Positions 19,160 to 28,312 of a DNA stretch of 64,000 nucleotides are shown here, in pieces. Both the position numbers and the translations under genes were made by a program. This stretch comes from Egbenema bharatensis (GTDB lineage: Bacteria > Cyanobacteriota > Cyanobacteriia > Elainellales > Elainellaceae): positions 7,068,001-7,132,000 of the forward strand of contig NZ_CP182236.1 in assembly GCF_048077055.1 (NCBI RefSeq), read 5' to 3'. Each line of letters starts with the position of its first letter. Position 1 is the stretch's first letter. The notes below the pieces were generated by a model. The model ran no database searches, was not told where the DNA came from, and saw only the letters and a program-made list of their open reading frames with translations.

Positions 19160-20086
19160 ATGTCATCTTCATCCTCATCCACCTCCTGTTCACCCTTGAA
19201 TGTCCCCCAAACCTGGACGTGGCGCGGTTTTCCCATCTGCTACCAACACCAAGGAGAAACAGGAACACCGATCGTCTTAATCCACGGTTTTGGGGCATCC
19301 TGGGGTCATTGGCGCAAAAATATTCCCGGCTTGTCAGAGAATTTTCGGGTGTATGCGATCGATCTAATTGGCTTCGGTGGATCAGCAAAGCCTGTGCCTG
19401 GAAAAAGTAGCATAAGTTACACCTTTGAAACCTGGGGACAGCAAATTAGTGATTTTTGTCGAGAGGTGGTGGGGGAACCCGTCTTTTTAGTGGGAAATTC
19501 GATCGGCTGTATCGCGGCGATGCAGGCGGCGGTGGATTCTCCTGAGGGGGTGCAGGGTGTTGTATTGATTAATTGTTCCTTGCGGTTGTTGCATGATCGA
19601 AGACGCAGTCAGTTACCGTGGTATCGCAGTGCAGGTGCGCCAGTCTTGCAGAGTCTTTTGGGTATTCGCTGGCTGGGACATACGTTTTTCAAAATGATCG
19701 CCAAACCGAAGACTGTGCGGAAGATTCTACTTCAAGCTTATAAAAATCCGGAAGCTGTGACGGATGAGCTGGTCAATCTGATTCTCAATCCTGCTGCGGA
19801 TCCCGGTGCAGTGGATGTCTTTTTGGCATTCACCCGGTATTCCCAGGGGCCCTTACCTGAAGATTTACTGGAGCAACTGACCTGTCCAGTCCTCATCCTC
19901 TGGGGGACGGATGATCCGTGGGAACCGATCGCCCTGGGACGAGAGTTGGCAGAGTTTTCCTGTGTGCAAGACTTTGTTCCGTTGGCAGGGGCGGGTCATT
20001 GTCCGCAGGATGAAATCCCCGATCAGGTCAATGCGCTAGTACAAAACTGGATCGTCCAACAAGTCCACTCCCGTTCTCAATCCTAG
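19160..20086 (+). CDS. Alpha/beta fold hydrolase
   Basis: 308 residues from the ATG at 19160. IVLIHGFGASWGHW is the oxyanion HGF motif, GNSIGCIAA the nucleophile elbow (catalytic Ser), and the acid and histidine are probably in LILWGTDDPW and GAGHCPQDE. The order is typical of single-domain hydrolases common in cyanobacteria, some of which act on chlorophyll or lipid esters. The substrate is unknown. A serine run near the N-terminus (SSSSSST) is not part of the fold. Divergent from the Wzz gene, with about 275 bp between them containing no feature I can name. Confidence 0.85.
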   Translation: MSSSSSSTSCSPLNVPQTWTWRGFPICYQHQGETGTPIVLIHGFGASWGHWRKNIPGLSENFRVYAIDLIGFGGSAKPVPGKSSISYTFETWGQQISDFCREVVGEPVFLVGNSIGCIAAMQAAVDSPEGVQGVVLINCSLRLLHDRRRSQLPWYRSAGAPVLQSLLGIRWLGHTFFKMIAKPKTVRKILLQAYKNPEAVTDELVNLILNPAADPGAVDVFLAFTRYSQGPLPEDLLEQLTCPVLILWGTDDPWEPIALGRELAEFSCVQDFVPLAGAGHCPQDEIPDQVNALVQNWIVQQVHSRSQS

Positions 20087-20196
20087 CTGTCCTGCACATC
20101 ACTGCTAAAATTTTGCAAAATATGTACAGGCTAAACTGTTCTTAACGATCAGACTGTATATCTTGACGATGAGGAACTTTTTACGGTGACTTGCGT

Positions 20197-21617
20197 ATGC
20201 AGCTTTACACCCACCGCACTAAGATTGTCGCTACTATTGGCCCCGCCAGTCGATCGCCCGATATATTGAAGCAAATGGTGCGGGCTGGCATGAACGTCGC
20301 CCGGCTCAACTTTTCCCACGGCAGCTACGAGGATCATGCCCAAACTGTTGCCATGATTCGTCAGGTGTCTGAAGAGTTAGCCATGCCTGTGACAATTCTG
20401 CAAGACTTGCAAGGACCAAGATCCGCGTTGGCGAAATGCTGAACGGTGGACTGCCCTTGGATGAAGGAGATGTACTGTCTCTCGTCCCCACCCATGCGTT
20501 TGATCATCAGCCGAATACGGTTTCGATCGACTACCCCTATCTATCGGAGGAAGCGATTCCGGGTACGCAAATTCTGTTAGATGATGGCTTGCTGGAGCTA
20601 AATGTCAAGGAAGTGGAAGGCGACACAGTGCATTGCCAGGTGGTCAAGGGGGGGCTGTTAAAGAGCCGGAAGGGAGTCAATTTGCCGACGCTGAACTTGC
20701 GATTACCCTCCATGACGGAAAAGGATGTGGATGATCTGAAGTTCGGATTGGCGCAGGGGGTGGATTGGATTTCCTTGAGCTTTGTCCGACGCGGTGAAGA
20801 TGTGCGGGCCCTGCGAGCATTGCTGGCGGAACAGGGTAAATCGGAAACGCCCGTGCTGGCAAAAATTGAAAAACCCCAGGCGATCGAAAACCTGGAGGAG
20901 ATTCTACCCGAATGCGATGGAATCATGGTGGCCCGGGGGGATTTAGGTGTGGAGTTGCCCCCAGAGCGGGTTCCTATGCTGCAAAAGCACATCATTCGTC
21001 GCTGTAATCAGATCGGCATTCCCGTCATTACCGCCACTCAAATGCTGGAGAGCATGATCCAGAATTCTCGTCCGACGCGGGCAGAAGCCAGTGATGTGGC
21101 CAATGCGATCGTTGATGGAACGGATGCCATTATGCTGTCGGGAGAATCAGCAGTGGGCGGTTATCCAGTGCAGTCCGTCGCCATGATGGCCCGAATTGCG
21201 ACTGAAGTAGAGAAGGGACTACGGTTTGTTAATAATCCGCCGGCCAAATCCGACGAAACCCATGCCCTCAGCGAGGCTCTGAATGCGATCGACGACACGC
21301 TCAATTTGCGCTTAATTGTTGCCTTTACCAGTACGGGATACACTGCTCGCCTGGCTGCGGCAGAACGCCCCAGAGCAACGGTCGTTGCCATTACGCCGAA
21401 TCCAAAGGTGTATCACCAACTGAACCTGGTTTGGGGAGTCAAGCCCTTACTGATCGAGCGCGAAGTGGATACCTTTGAGGAAGCCGTCCAGCAAGCAGAA
21501 CTCTACTTAGTTGAACATCAGCTTGCCATCCCCGGCGATCGCATTTTAATTATGGGAGGAATCCCGATGCGAACCGCAGGCGGAACTAACTTTTTGAAAG
21601 TTCATACGATGGGGTAG
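20197..21617 (+). CDS. pyk: Pyruvate kinase, one frameshift
   Basis: Joined frames give about 473 residues, the short form without an extra C-terminal PEP-utiliser domain. RTKIVATIGPASRS, GMNVARLNFSHG, the catalytic lysine region LAKIEKPQAIENL, MVARGDLGVELP and TATQMLESM are all present. The enzyme converts PEP and ADP to pyruvate and ATP at the end of glycolysis. The break is at 20418-20419: CCAAGATCC should be CCAAAGATCC, giving LQGPKIRVGEM. Conservation on both sides argues for a one-base sequence error. The start is ATG at 20197. Confidence 0.92.
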
Positions 21618-21680
21618 ACCCCGGATGGAAAACCGAATGGCACTGACATCAGCAATTATGAATCCTGAACCCTTGATTGC

Positions 21681-21812
21681 TCGGAGGGCGGGCATTGTCC
21701 ACCCGCCTTAGGATCGTGGATCAAATAACCTGTAATCATTCTGCCTTGTTGACTGGGCGGGCAAGATGCCCACCCCACAAGAATTTCAGGTTATTAAATT
21801 TGCATTCCTTAA
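21681..21812 (+). repeat. Dispersed repeat family 1, copy B
   Basis: The core is 21711-21812. Terminal arms AATAACCTG (21724-21732) and CAGGTTATT (21787-21795) are perfect inverted repeats around the hairpin GGGCGGGCAAGATGCCCACCC. The internal module seen in copies A and C is absent. GGCGGGCATTGTCCACCCGCC just upstream (21687-21707) is another hairpin. Confidence 0.85.
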
Positions 21813-21851
21813 TATAGTGCCATTCGGAGCAAGTCTATTGGTGCATCAAGT

Positions 21852-23090
21852 CTATCCCTTCACCTGTCCACTCGTCGCCAGCACCCGCGCACTCACACCG
21901 AACACACGCAGTAACCCTTCAGAATCTGAGTGGTTATAATCGCCCACCCCTTCCATCGAAGCATTCTCTTCAGAATAGAGAATGTGGGGCACATCCGTTG
22001 CGCCAACAAAGGAGAGGGTTCCCTTGTAGAGCGAAATGGTAATAGTTCCCGTGGCCAGTTCTGCCGTACAGTCGATCGCCTGCCGGGCCATGTGGGTTGC
22101 CAGATCGTACCAGTAGCCCTGGTAAATTTGCTTGGCGATCAGCAGAGAAAGCTGATCATAAAACTCGCGGGCGCGGCGATCGAGAATCAGTTGCAGCAGG
22201 TAAGCATAGCAGGTTCCCAGGATTTCTACCCCCGGACTTTCGTAAACTCCGCGAGACTTGATCCCCACAAAACGGTTCTCCACCAGATGCGTCCCAATTC
22301 CAATCCCGTACTCTCCGCCGATCGCATTTACCTGCTCGAAGACTGCCACCAGATCTAACGGTTGACCATTCACCGCCACCGGACGACCCTTTTCAAACCG
22401 AATGGATAATTCCTTTGCCTGATCCGGCGCATCGGCTGGATAGCAGCCCATGATCGGTTTAACAAATTGGGCTGGAGTGGTGAGGGATTCCAGCATCCCA
22501 GATTCGTGGGTCAGTCCCAGCAGGTTGGCATCGGTGGAGTAGGGCTTATCCTTGGAGGCGGTAATCGATAGCCCTTTCTCCTGGCAAAAGTCAATCATTT
22601 CCGTCCGTCCAGGGAACCGCGCTAAAAAGGATTCATCTCGCCAGGGGGCATAGACCTCAAACTCAGGGGCCAGCATGTTGGTGATCAGTTGGAACCGCAC
22701 CTGATCATTACCGCGACCCGTGGCTCCATGACTGAAGATAGTCAGTCCTCGCTCCTGCATCGCTGCAATCATGGCTTTGGACAGCACACAGCGCGCAATC
22801 CCCGTCGTATTCCAGTAGCGACCTTCGTAGCACGCCTGCGCTTGAATCACATCCACGCCAATCTCCGCGATCGCCTCCCGACAGGGCAACAGGACAAAAT
22901 CCACTGCTCCCGCCTGCAACATCCGTTCTCGGATCGCCTCCACATCGTCCTCATCGGGCTGCCCCAAATCTGCCGTGAAGCAGACCACATTCACCCCCTG
23001 ATCCGTCAACCATCGGGTAATGGTGCAGCTATCCAACCCCCCCGACCCGGCAAAGGCGATCGTTTTTCCCTTGAGATCTTGCGCTTTCAT
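21852..23090 (-). CDS. argG: Argininosuccinate synthase
   Basis: 412 residues, full length. AFAGSGGLDSCTITRWL is the N-type PP-loop that binds ATP. Further landmarks are HGATGRGNDQVRF (citrulline/aspartate site), SKDKPYSTDANLLG and GGEYGIGIGTHLVENR. It joins citrulline and aspartate to argininosuccinate in arginine synthesis. The ATG at 23090 has a CAGGAG Shine-Dalgarno 9 nt upstream. No defect seen; convergent with pyk across a repeat. Confidence 0.96.
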   Translation of the reverse strand: MKAQDLKGKTIAFAGSGGLDSCTITRWLTDQGVNVVCFTADLGQPDEDDVEAIRERMLQAGAVDFVLLPCREAIAEIGVDVIQAQACYEGRYWNTTGIARCVLSKAMIAAMQERGLTIFSHGATGRGNDQVRFQLITNMLAPEFEVYAPWRDESFLARFPGRTEMIDFCQEKGLSITASKDKPYSTDANLLGLTHESGMLESLTTPAQFVKPIMGCYPADAPDQAKELSIRFEKGRPVAVNGQPLDLVAVFEQVNAIGGEYGIGIGTHLVENRFVGIKSRGVYESPGVEILGTCYAYLLQLILDRRAREFYDQLSLLIAKQIYQGYWYDLATHMARQAIDCTAELATGTITISLYKGTLSFVGATDVPHILYSEENASMEGVGDYNHSDSEGLLRVFGVSARVLATSGQVKG

Positions 23091-23238
23091 AGGCCAATTC
23101 TCCTGTAACCGTCCGCTGGCTTTTCTGATGTCAAAGCTTCATTATCTAACCAAACTTGAACCAATCCTGTTGGCAGTTCTACAGATTTTGTTCAAGCTTC
23201 GTGAGAATGCGGAGTAGACAGGTTTTGCAGTTTTGTAG

Positions 23239-23254
23239 GTGGGCATTGCCCACC
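23239..23254. terminator. GTGGGCATTGCCCAC hairpin between argG and ABC transporter
   Basis: A 6-bp GC-rich palindrome with a short loop lies in the 176-bp gap between the ABC gene (upstream, same strand) and argG, just after the ABC stop in transcription sense. There is no T-run, so terminator activity is only a guess; it resembles the other small hairpin repeats. Confidence 0.3.
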
Positions 23255-23266
23255 TTACCCATCGAA

Positions 23267-25078
23267 TCATCCAGCCGTCAGGCTCATATCCGTATCCAGG
23301 CTCATATCCGCATCCACATCGGCTTTCATGCCCTCCACAAACTGCTCTGTAGAAAGAATCTCCCACCGATTCTCACTCTCCAACTTCAGGACATGCTCGT
23401 GGTAGCGCAGCAGGCTGGCCCGATGGCCGACGCTGACATAGATGGCAGCCGTTTCTCTAATTTTCTGGTAGACCAGTAGCTCGTTTTTCAGATCTAACGC
23501 GCTCGTTGCTTCATCCAAAATCGCGTAGCGGGGACGGGTCAGCAGCATCCGGGCGATCGCCAACCGCTGTTGTTCTCCCAGGGAGAGAAGATTACTCCAG
23601 TCCAGTTCCGTATCAAAGCCAGAAACGCGATCGGGTAGATCGGCCAGGTTGACCTGCTCCAGAACCTGCATGAAGGTATCATTATCCACTTGAGCATCCG
23701 TATTGGGATATAGCAACTGTTCCCGCAGGGTTCCCAGAATCATGTAGGGCCGCTGGGGCAAAAACAGCATTTCGCTTGATTCAGGACAAACAATTTTGCC
23801 AGTTCCCGCTTTCCAGAGTCCGGCGATCGCCCGCAGCAGGGAGCTTTTCCCTACGCCACTTTGACCCACAATTAGCAGCCCCTCTCCCGGTTGCAGAGAC
23901 ATGGACAGGTCTTGAACCAGGGTACGCTGGCGGTTGGGAGTCAGCAGGGTCAGGTTTTCGATCGCCAGGCGAGAGTCAGTTTCAGCATCGATCGTGGGGA
24001 GAGCAGTATCGGTGACGGGATCGCGCTGGGGTTGTTCGTCCGCCAGAGTATCGAGAGCCTCAGAGAAAGCAGCCAGTCGGCGAATGCCTGCCGCGAAGGC
24101 ACTGAGGGATTCAAACTGCACCACGATCACCGATACGGCACTCAAGACCTGGCTAAAGGCACTGTTCGCCTGGGTGACTACTCCAAACTCCACCTGTTCG
24201 GCAAAGTATAGGGGAGCCATCACCAGAAACGGCAGGACGATAATCAGATAGTCGTAGCCCGTGGTGAAGAAATTCAGGTTTCGCTGCCAGCCAATCAAGA
24301 AATCAAAGTTGCGAATCGCCTCAGAAAAGCGACGTTTCACCTGATTAGATTCCTGTCCTTCCCCTCGGTAAAAGGCGATCGACTCGGCATTGTCCCGGAC
24401 ATGAACCAGTCCGTAGCGGAAGTCGGCTTCTCGTCGTAGCTGGTTGTAGTTCAAGCCAATCAACCGTTTCCCAAACCAGACTGTCCCGATGGTTCCCACG
24501 GCTGCGTAGGCAATCAGCACCAGCACCAATGGCACCGAAATCGACCAGAGAATGCCCGAAAAGGCGATCAGTTGACTGGTGGAAAACACAATCAACGTCA
24601 GAAACCGCAGACTGTCTACCGTGAAGGCGCGAATATCTTCGGAAATCCGCTGGTCGGGGTTGTCGATCGCACTGATGGCATTCACATCATAATAGGCGCG
24701 GTTGTGGAAATAGCGATCGAGAAAGTATTTCGTCAACCATTGTCGCCAGTACAGTCCCAGCTTGTCGCGCACATAGACATAAAATACGCTGACTGGAATT
24801 GCCACCACAAACACGCCAAAATAAATCCAGACCATCCGGTAAAACTCTGGCACGTTGCGCTCAGACAGGGCAGTGAAAAAATCGCGTCCAACGAAATTCA
24901 GTACCGCGTTCATGGCGGTAAAGGAGATGAGCAAAACCAGCAGCAGGGCCAACACTCCCCGCGCTTTCCACCGTTCCTCCGAAAACCAGTACAGCTTGGC
25001 GATCGCCCAGAATTGCCTCAACAGGCGGCGATCGACACGGCTAAAACGTTCAACAACAGGACGATCGGCTCGACTCAT
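23267..25078 (-). CDS. ABC transporter ATP-binding/permease protein, SbmA/BacA-like (YddA type)
   Basis: 603 residues. The N-terminal membrane domain of ABC_membrane_2/SbmA_BacA type (helices in VLALLLVLLISFTAMNAVL, YFGVFVVAIPVSVFYVYV and others, with NPDQRISEDIRAF as a family signature) is fused to an ATPase domain with Walker A GQSGVGKSSLL, signature LSLGEQQRLAIA and Walker B YAILDEATSALD. Relatives include ABCD-type transporters and B12 importer BacA; the cargo is unknown. The C-terminal tail repeats DMSLDTDMSL and reflects a small DNA duplication near 23280-23310. Probably a homodimer in the inner membrane. Confidence 0.88.
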   Translation of the reverse strand: MSRADRPVVERFSRVDRRLLRQFWAIAKLYWFSEERWKARGVLALLLVLLISFTAMNAVLNFVGRDFFTALSERNVPEFYRMVWIYFGVFVVAIPVSVFYVYVRDKLGLYWRQWLTKYFLDRYFHNRAYYDVNAISAIDNPDQRISEDIRAFTVDSLRFLTLIVFSTSQLIAFSGILWSISVPLVLVLIAYAAVGTIGTVWFGKRLIGLNYNQLRREADFRYGLVHVRDNAESIAFYRGEGQESNQVKRRFSEAIRNFDFLIGWQRNLNFFTTGYDYLIIVLPFLVMAPLYFAEQVEFGVVTQANSAFSQVLSAVSVIVVQFESLSAFAAGIRRLAAFSEALDTLADEQPQRDPVTDTALPTIDAETDSRLAIENLTLLTPNRQRTLVQDLSMSLQPGEGLLIVGQSGVGKSSLLRAIAGLWKAGTGKIVCPESSEMLFLPQRPYMILGTLREQLLYPNTDAQVDNDTFMQVLEQVNLADLPDRVSGFDTELDWSNLLSLGEQQRLAIARMLLTRPRYAILDEATSALDLKNELLVYQKIRETAAIYVSVGHRASLLRYHEHVLKLESENRWEILSTEQFVEGMKADVDADMSLDTDMSLTAG

Positions 25079-25199
25079 GGCAGCATGAAGTTAAAGAAAA
25101 TAAAAATCATGGTGCAATGGTAACAGAGCCAGCAGGGGGCAGTGGTTGCGATTCCTCCAGACGTAACCCGGGATACCTTCCGCCTTCCGCTTTCTAGCT

Positions 25200-25445
25200 T
25201 TAAACTGCTTCATCCAGGACTCGAATTCGCAATACCTCATTCCTCATCAATGGTTCAATCTGAGATTCAGAGACAACTAAAACTGCGATCGTCTCCCCAA
25301 TGGCATTGAACACTTCCAGGCTATATCCATCCTCCCCCTGAGTCACAGGATGGTGCTCCACAACGGTAGCAATATCCCCGCGATGTAGGTGATATTTTGG
25401 AAAATCTTCCTGCAAAGCTACTTTTGTAAACAACTCGAACGCCAT
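25200..25445 (-). CDS. DUF4926 domain-containing protein
   Basis: 81 residues from the ATG at 25445, chosen because AAGGAGAGGGAG stands just upstream; a frame-open ATG at 25469 overlaps the mnmG stop. The sequence (FPKYHLHRGDIATVVEHHP, then GYSLEVFNAIGETIAVLVV) matches the small beta-barrel DUF4926 family, often found next to toxin-antitoxin-like or DUF6883 genes. Function unknown. The 23-nt gap after mnmG suggests co-transcription. Confidence 0.8.
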   Translation of the reverse strand: MAFELFTKVALQEDFPKYHLHRGDIATVVEHHPVTQGEDGYSLEVFNAIGETIAVLVVSESQIEPLMRNEVLRIRVLDEAV

Positions 25446-25468
25446 CACTCCCTCTCCTTGTCTGGTCA

Positions 25469-27394
25469 TTAAGCCTGAATCAATGACTTGCGAGCCTTGA
25501 TTTCCAAATACACCAATAGCGCATTCACATCAGCAGGGTTAACCCCCCCCGTACGAGCTGCCTGACCGATCGTCAGAGGTCTAACCTTGGCTAACTTCTC
25601 GCGGGCTTCCTTGGAAAGGGTATCGATCGCAGCATAGTCCAGATCAGATGGAAGGGGACGATTGGCATGGCGGGCAATTTGATCGATCTGATTTTGCTGC
25701 CGTTGCAGATAGCCAGCGTACTTGATGTCGATTTCCGCACCTTCCCGCTCGGCTCGGTTTAAATCGGGTTGACCTAACCCGTGGCGATCGAGGTGTTCGT
25801 AGTGGAATCCTGGACGACGGAGTAAATCCGCCAGGGTAATGGATCCCTTAATGGCTTGATTCGTTTCCGCCGCAATCTGAACGCCGATCGGATCTCGTTC
25901 TTTAATGCGTGTCGTATGCAATCGCTCTTTTTCTGCTGCAATATTCGCCTGCTTGTGTTGGAACAACTCCCAACGGCGATCGTCAATCAATCCGATTTCT
26001 CGCCCCAGGGGAGTCAATCGCTGATCGGCATTATCCGATCGCAAGAGCAATCGGTATTCCGATCGAGAGGTCAGCATACGGTAGGGTTCCCGCAGATCTT
26101 TGGTGCAGAGATCATCCAAGAGCGTTCCGATATAACTCTGCTCTCGTGGAAAAATAATCATCTCCTGACTCTTCGCCAACCGTGCCGCATTGATTCCGGC
26201 GACAATCCCCTGGGCTGCGGCTTCCTCATATCCCGTTGTGCCGTTAATCTGTCCAGCACAGAATAGCCCTTCAATCTTTTTGGTCATCATCGTCGGATAA
26301 CACTGGGTCGCAGGCAAATAATCATACTCCACGGCATAGGCAGGACGCAGCATGACGCAGTTCTCCATCCCTGGCAGCGATCGCAGCATTTGCAGTTGTA
26401 GATTTTCAGGCAAACCCGTAGAGAACCCCTGAATGTAAAGCTCAGGAATATCTCGTCCTTCTGGTTCAATAAAAATTTGGTGGGATTCCTTATCGGCAAA
26501 CCGGACAATCTTATCTTCAATGCTGGGGCAGTAGCGCGGCCCCTTGGCATCCACCCAGCCACCATAGACTGGAGACAAATGCAAATTTTCCCGTATGAGC
26601 CGATGGGTTTCTGCCGTAGTGCGAGTGAGATAACAGGGCATCTGTTCCCGCTCCACCCAAACCTCTGGATCAAAACTAAACCAGCGAGTGTCTACATCCC
26701 CAGGCTGTTCCTCCATCTGACTGTAATCCACCGATCGCCGATCTACCCTGGCTGGCGTTCCCGTCTTCAGGCGACCCGTTTCAAAGCCCAGGCGGTTTAG
26801 CGTTTCAGTTAATCCCACCGCTGCAAACTCACCGGCTCGACCCGCCGCCATTGACTTGTTGCCCACCCAGATAATTCCACCCAGGAAGGTTCCTGTGGTC
26901 AACACCACCGCCTTACAGCCAAAGGCCACGCCAAAATAGGTCTGAACCCCAATCACCTCATCGTTTTTGCCCAGAACCAGATCCGTCGCCATGCCTTCCC
27001 GCACCGACAGATGCTCCTGATTTTCCACGATCCGCCGCATCACGGCTGCATATTCCCGTTTGTCCGTCTGGGCCCGCAACGCCCACACCGCCGGGCCACG
27101 GGAGATGTTGAGTACCCGCTTCTGCAAATAGGTGCGATCGGCCATCTTGCCAATTTCACCCCCCAGGGCATCCACTTCATGGGTCAACTGCGATTTGGCC
27201 GGGCCACCTACGGCTGGATTGCAGGGTTGCCAGGCGATTTTGTCCAGATTCAGGGTTAGCATCAGCGTCTTACAGCCCAACCGAGCCGCCGCCAAAGCCG
27301 CCTCACAGCCGGAGTGCCCTGCACCTACGACAATGACATCAAACTCATCCTGGAACTCGACAGACTGGAAATTGACAGACGATCGCAACGTCAT
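25469..27394 (-). CDS. mnmG: tRNA uridine-5-carboxymethylaminomethyl(34) synthesis enzyme MnmG
   Basis: 641 residues, full length. VVGAGHSGCEAALAAARLG is the FAD-binding Rossmann motif, and GLFCAGQINGTTGYEEAAAQG and RTGGVNPADV are MnmG signatures. With MnmE it installs the cmnm5 group on wobble U34 of certain tRNAs. The C-terminal helical domain (YAGYLQRQQNQI) that contacts MnmE is present. No anomaly is visible. Confidence 0.96.
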   Translation of the reverse strand: MTLRSSVNFQSVEFQDEFDVIVVGAGHSGCEAALAAARLGCKTLMLTLNLDKIAWQPCNPAVGGPAKSQLTHEVDALGGEIGKMADRTYLQKRVLNISRGPAVWALRAQTDKREYAAVMRRIVENQEHLSVREGMATDLVLGKNDEVIGVQTYFGVAFGCKAVVLTTGTFLGGIIWVGNKSMAAGRAGEFAAVGLTETLNRLGFETGRLKTGTPARVDRRSVDYSQMEEQPGDVDTRWFSFDPEVWVEREQMPCYLTRTTAETHRLIRENLHLSPVYGGWVDAKGPRYCPSIEDKIVRFADKESHQIFIEPEGRDIPELYIQGFSTGLPENLQLQMLRSLPGMENCVMLRPAYAVEYDYLPATQCYPTMMTKKIEGLFCAGQINGTTGYEEAAAQGIVAGINAARLAKSQEMIIFPREQSYIGTLLDDLCTKDLREPYRMLTSRSEYRLLLRSDNADQRLTPLGREIGLIDDRRWELFQHKQANIAAEKERLHTTRIKERDPIGVQIAAETNQAIKGSITLADLLRRPGFHYEHLDRHGLGQPDLNRAEREGAEIDIKYAGYLQRQQNQIDQIARHANRPLPSDLDYAAIDTLSKEAREKLAKVRPLTIGQAARTGGVNPADVNALLVYLEIKARKSLIQA

Positions 27395-27456
27395 AACTCT
27401 CTATTGCAGCAGCTTCATACCTAATACCTATATTAGAGCGTGGCAGCCAGAGACTA

Positions 27457-27583
27457 AGGATCATGGATTAAATCACCTGTACAGTGCTCTACTGTGTTGA
27501 TAGGGCAGGCAAGACTTCGGCTTGAGCTCAGTCGAAACGCTGCCCACCCCACAAGAACTTCAGGTGATTAAATTTGCTTTCCT
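27457..27583 (+). repeat. Dispersed repeat family 1, copy C (with 26-bp internal module)
   Basis: Arms AATCACCTG (27471-27479) and CAGGTGATT (27561-27569) pair perfectly but differ from copy B at one base pair (A:T replaced by C:G), a compensatory change. The hairpin loop carries the same 26-bp CTTCGGCTTGAG/CTCAGTCGAAACGC module as copy A. Confidence 0.85.
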
Positions 27584-28118
27584 AACGGGGATCAGCCTTC
27601 GTCACAAAGCGTTCATTCGGGGCAACGGTTAATTCCAACGGTCGCTGGTCTGCATGGGCCCTGACCACCTGCCGATAGACGGAGTGGTTGGTTGGAGCAG
27701 TCACCCTCTGCCCATTGGCATCATAGGTAATGGTATAGTCCACACTGCGGATCAACTGAGGCGATCGCATTTCCTCATCGGAGGATCGTCTGCGGTCTTC
27801 CATTTCATCGATCGTTGGCCGGGGTGGAACGGCTGGCCACCACAAGCCCTGGTTATCGGGCCCACTCACCGCATCCAGCGGCCGCACCCCATTGCGATTG
27901 GCCAGCGAAGTGGAGGCAAACTGCTCGCGGCGATTGCGAATCGGTTTATCGGGATTGGGCGCGTATTCCACCTGCCAGGTATAGGTGACTAAAGCCGTTG
28001 CTTCATAGTCGGTGGTGATCACATTTGAGCAGCCACCCAGGATCATGCCCAGAGAAACGCTGGTGAATGTGATTGCGCGATGGAGCGATCGCCGCCATTG
28101 AGGAGAAGTCATCACCAT
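27582..28118 (-). CDS. Hypothetical lipoprotein
   Basis: About 178 residues from the ATG at 28118 (28112 also possible). The N-terminus has arginines, a hydrophobic core (AITFTSVSLGMI) and lipobox LGGC, predicting export and lipidation. The mature part has a beta-rich segment (YEATALVTYTWQVEYAP) and RSVDYTITYDANGQRV. No named domain recognised. The 3' end touches repeat copy C, whose last bases overlap the stop region, so the C-terminus may have been altered by repeat insertion. Confidence 0.65.
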   Translation of the reverse strand: MVMTSPQWRRSLHRAITFTSVSLGMILGGCSNVITTDYEATALVTYTWQVEYAPNPDKPIRNRREQFASTSLANRNGVRPLDAVSGPDNQGLWWPAVPPRPTIDEMEDRRRSSDEEMRSPQLIRSVDYTITYDANGQRVTAPTNHSVYRQVVRAHADQRPLELTVAPNERFVTKADPR

Positions 28119-28312
28119 AGAACTCAACCCGATAGAACTTAAATCCAGGAGTACTACTGTATTGATAACACCTTTGCGCTGGGATTCAGGGCGATCGAGT
28201 GCCAATCGCTAGAGCGGATCGGGTGTGCCATCTTTCTCTCCTCCCGCTTGTCCTGTATCTTGAATGGGAGATTCGGACGGTTCACATCTCCTAATAAATT
28301 CCTAATAAATCT

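Noticed and set aside
23239..23254. Strong rho-independent terminator after the ABC transporter gene
   Set aside because: No T-run follows the hairpin on either strand; kept only as a low-confidence site.
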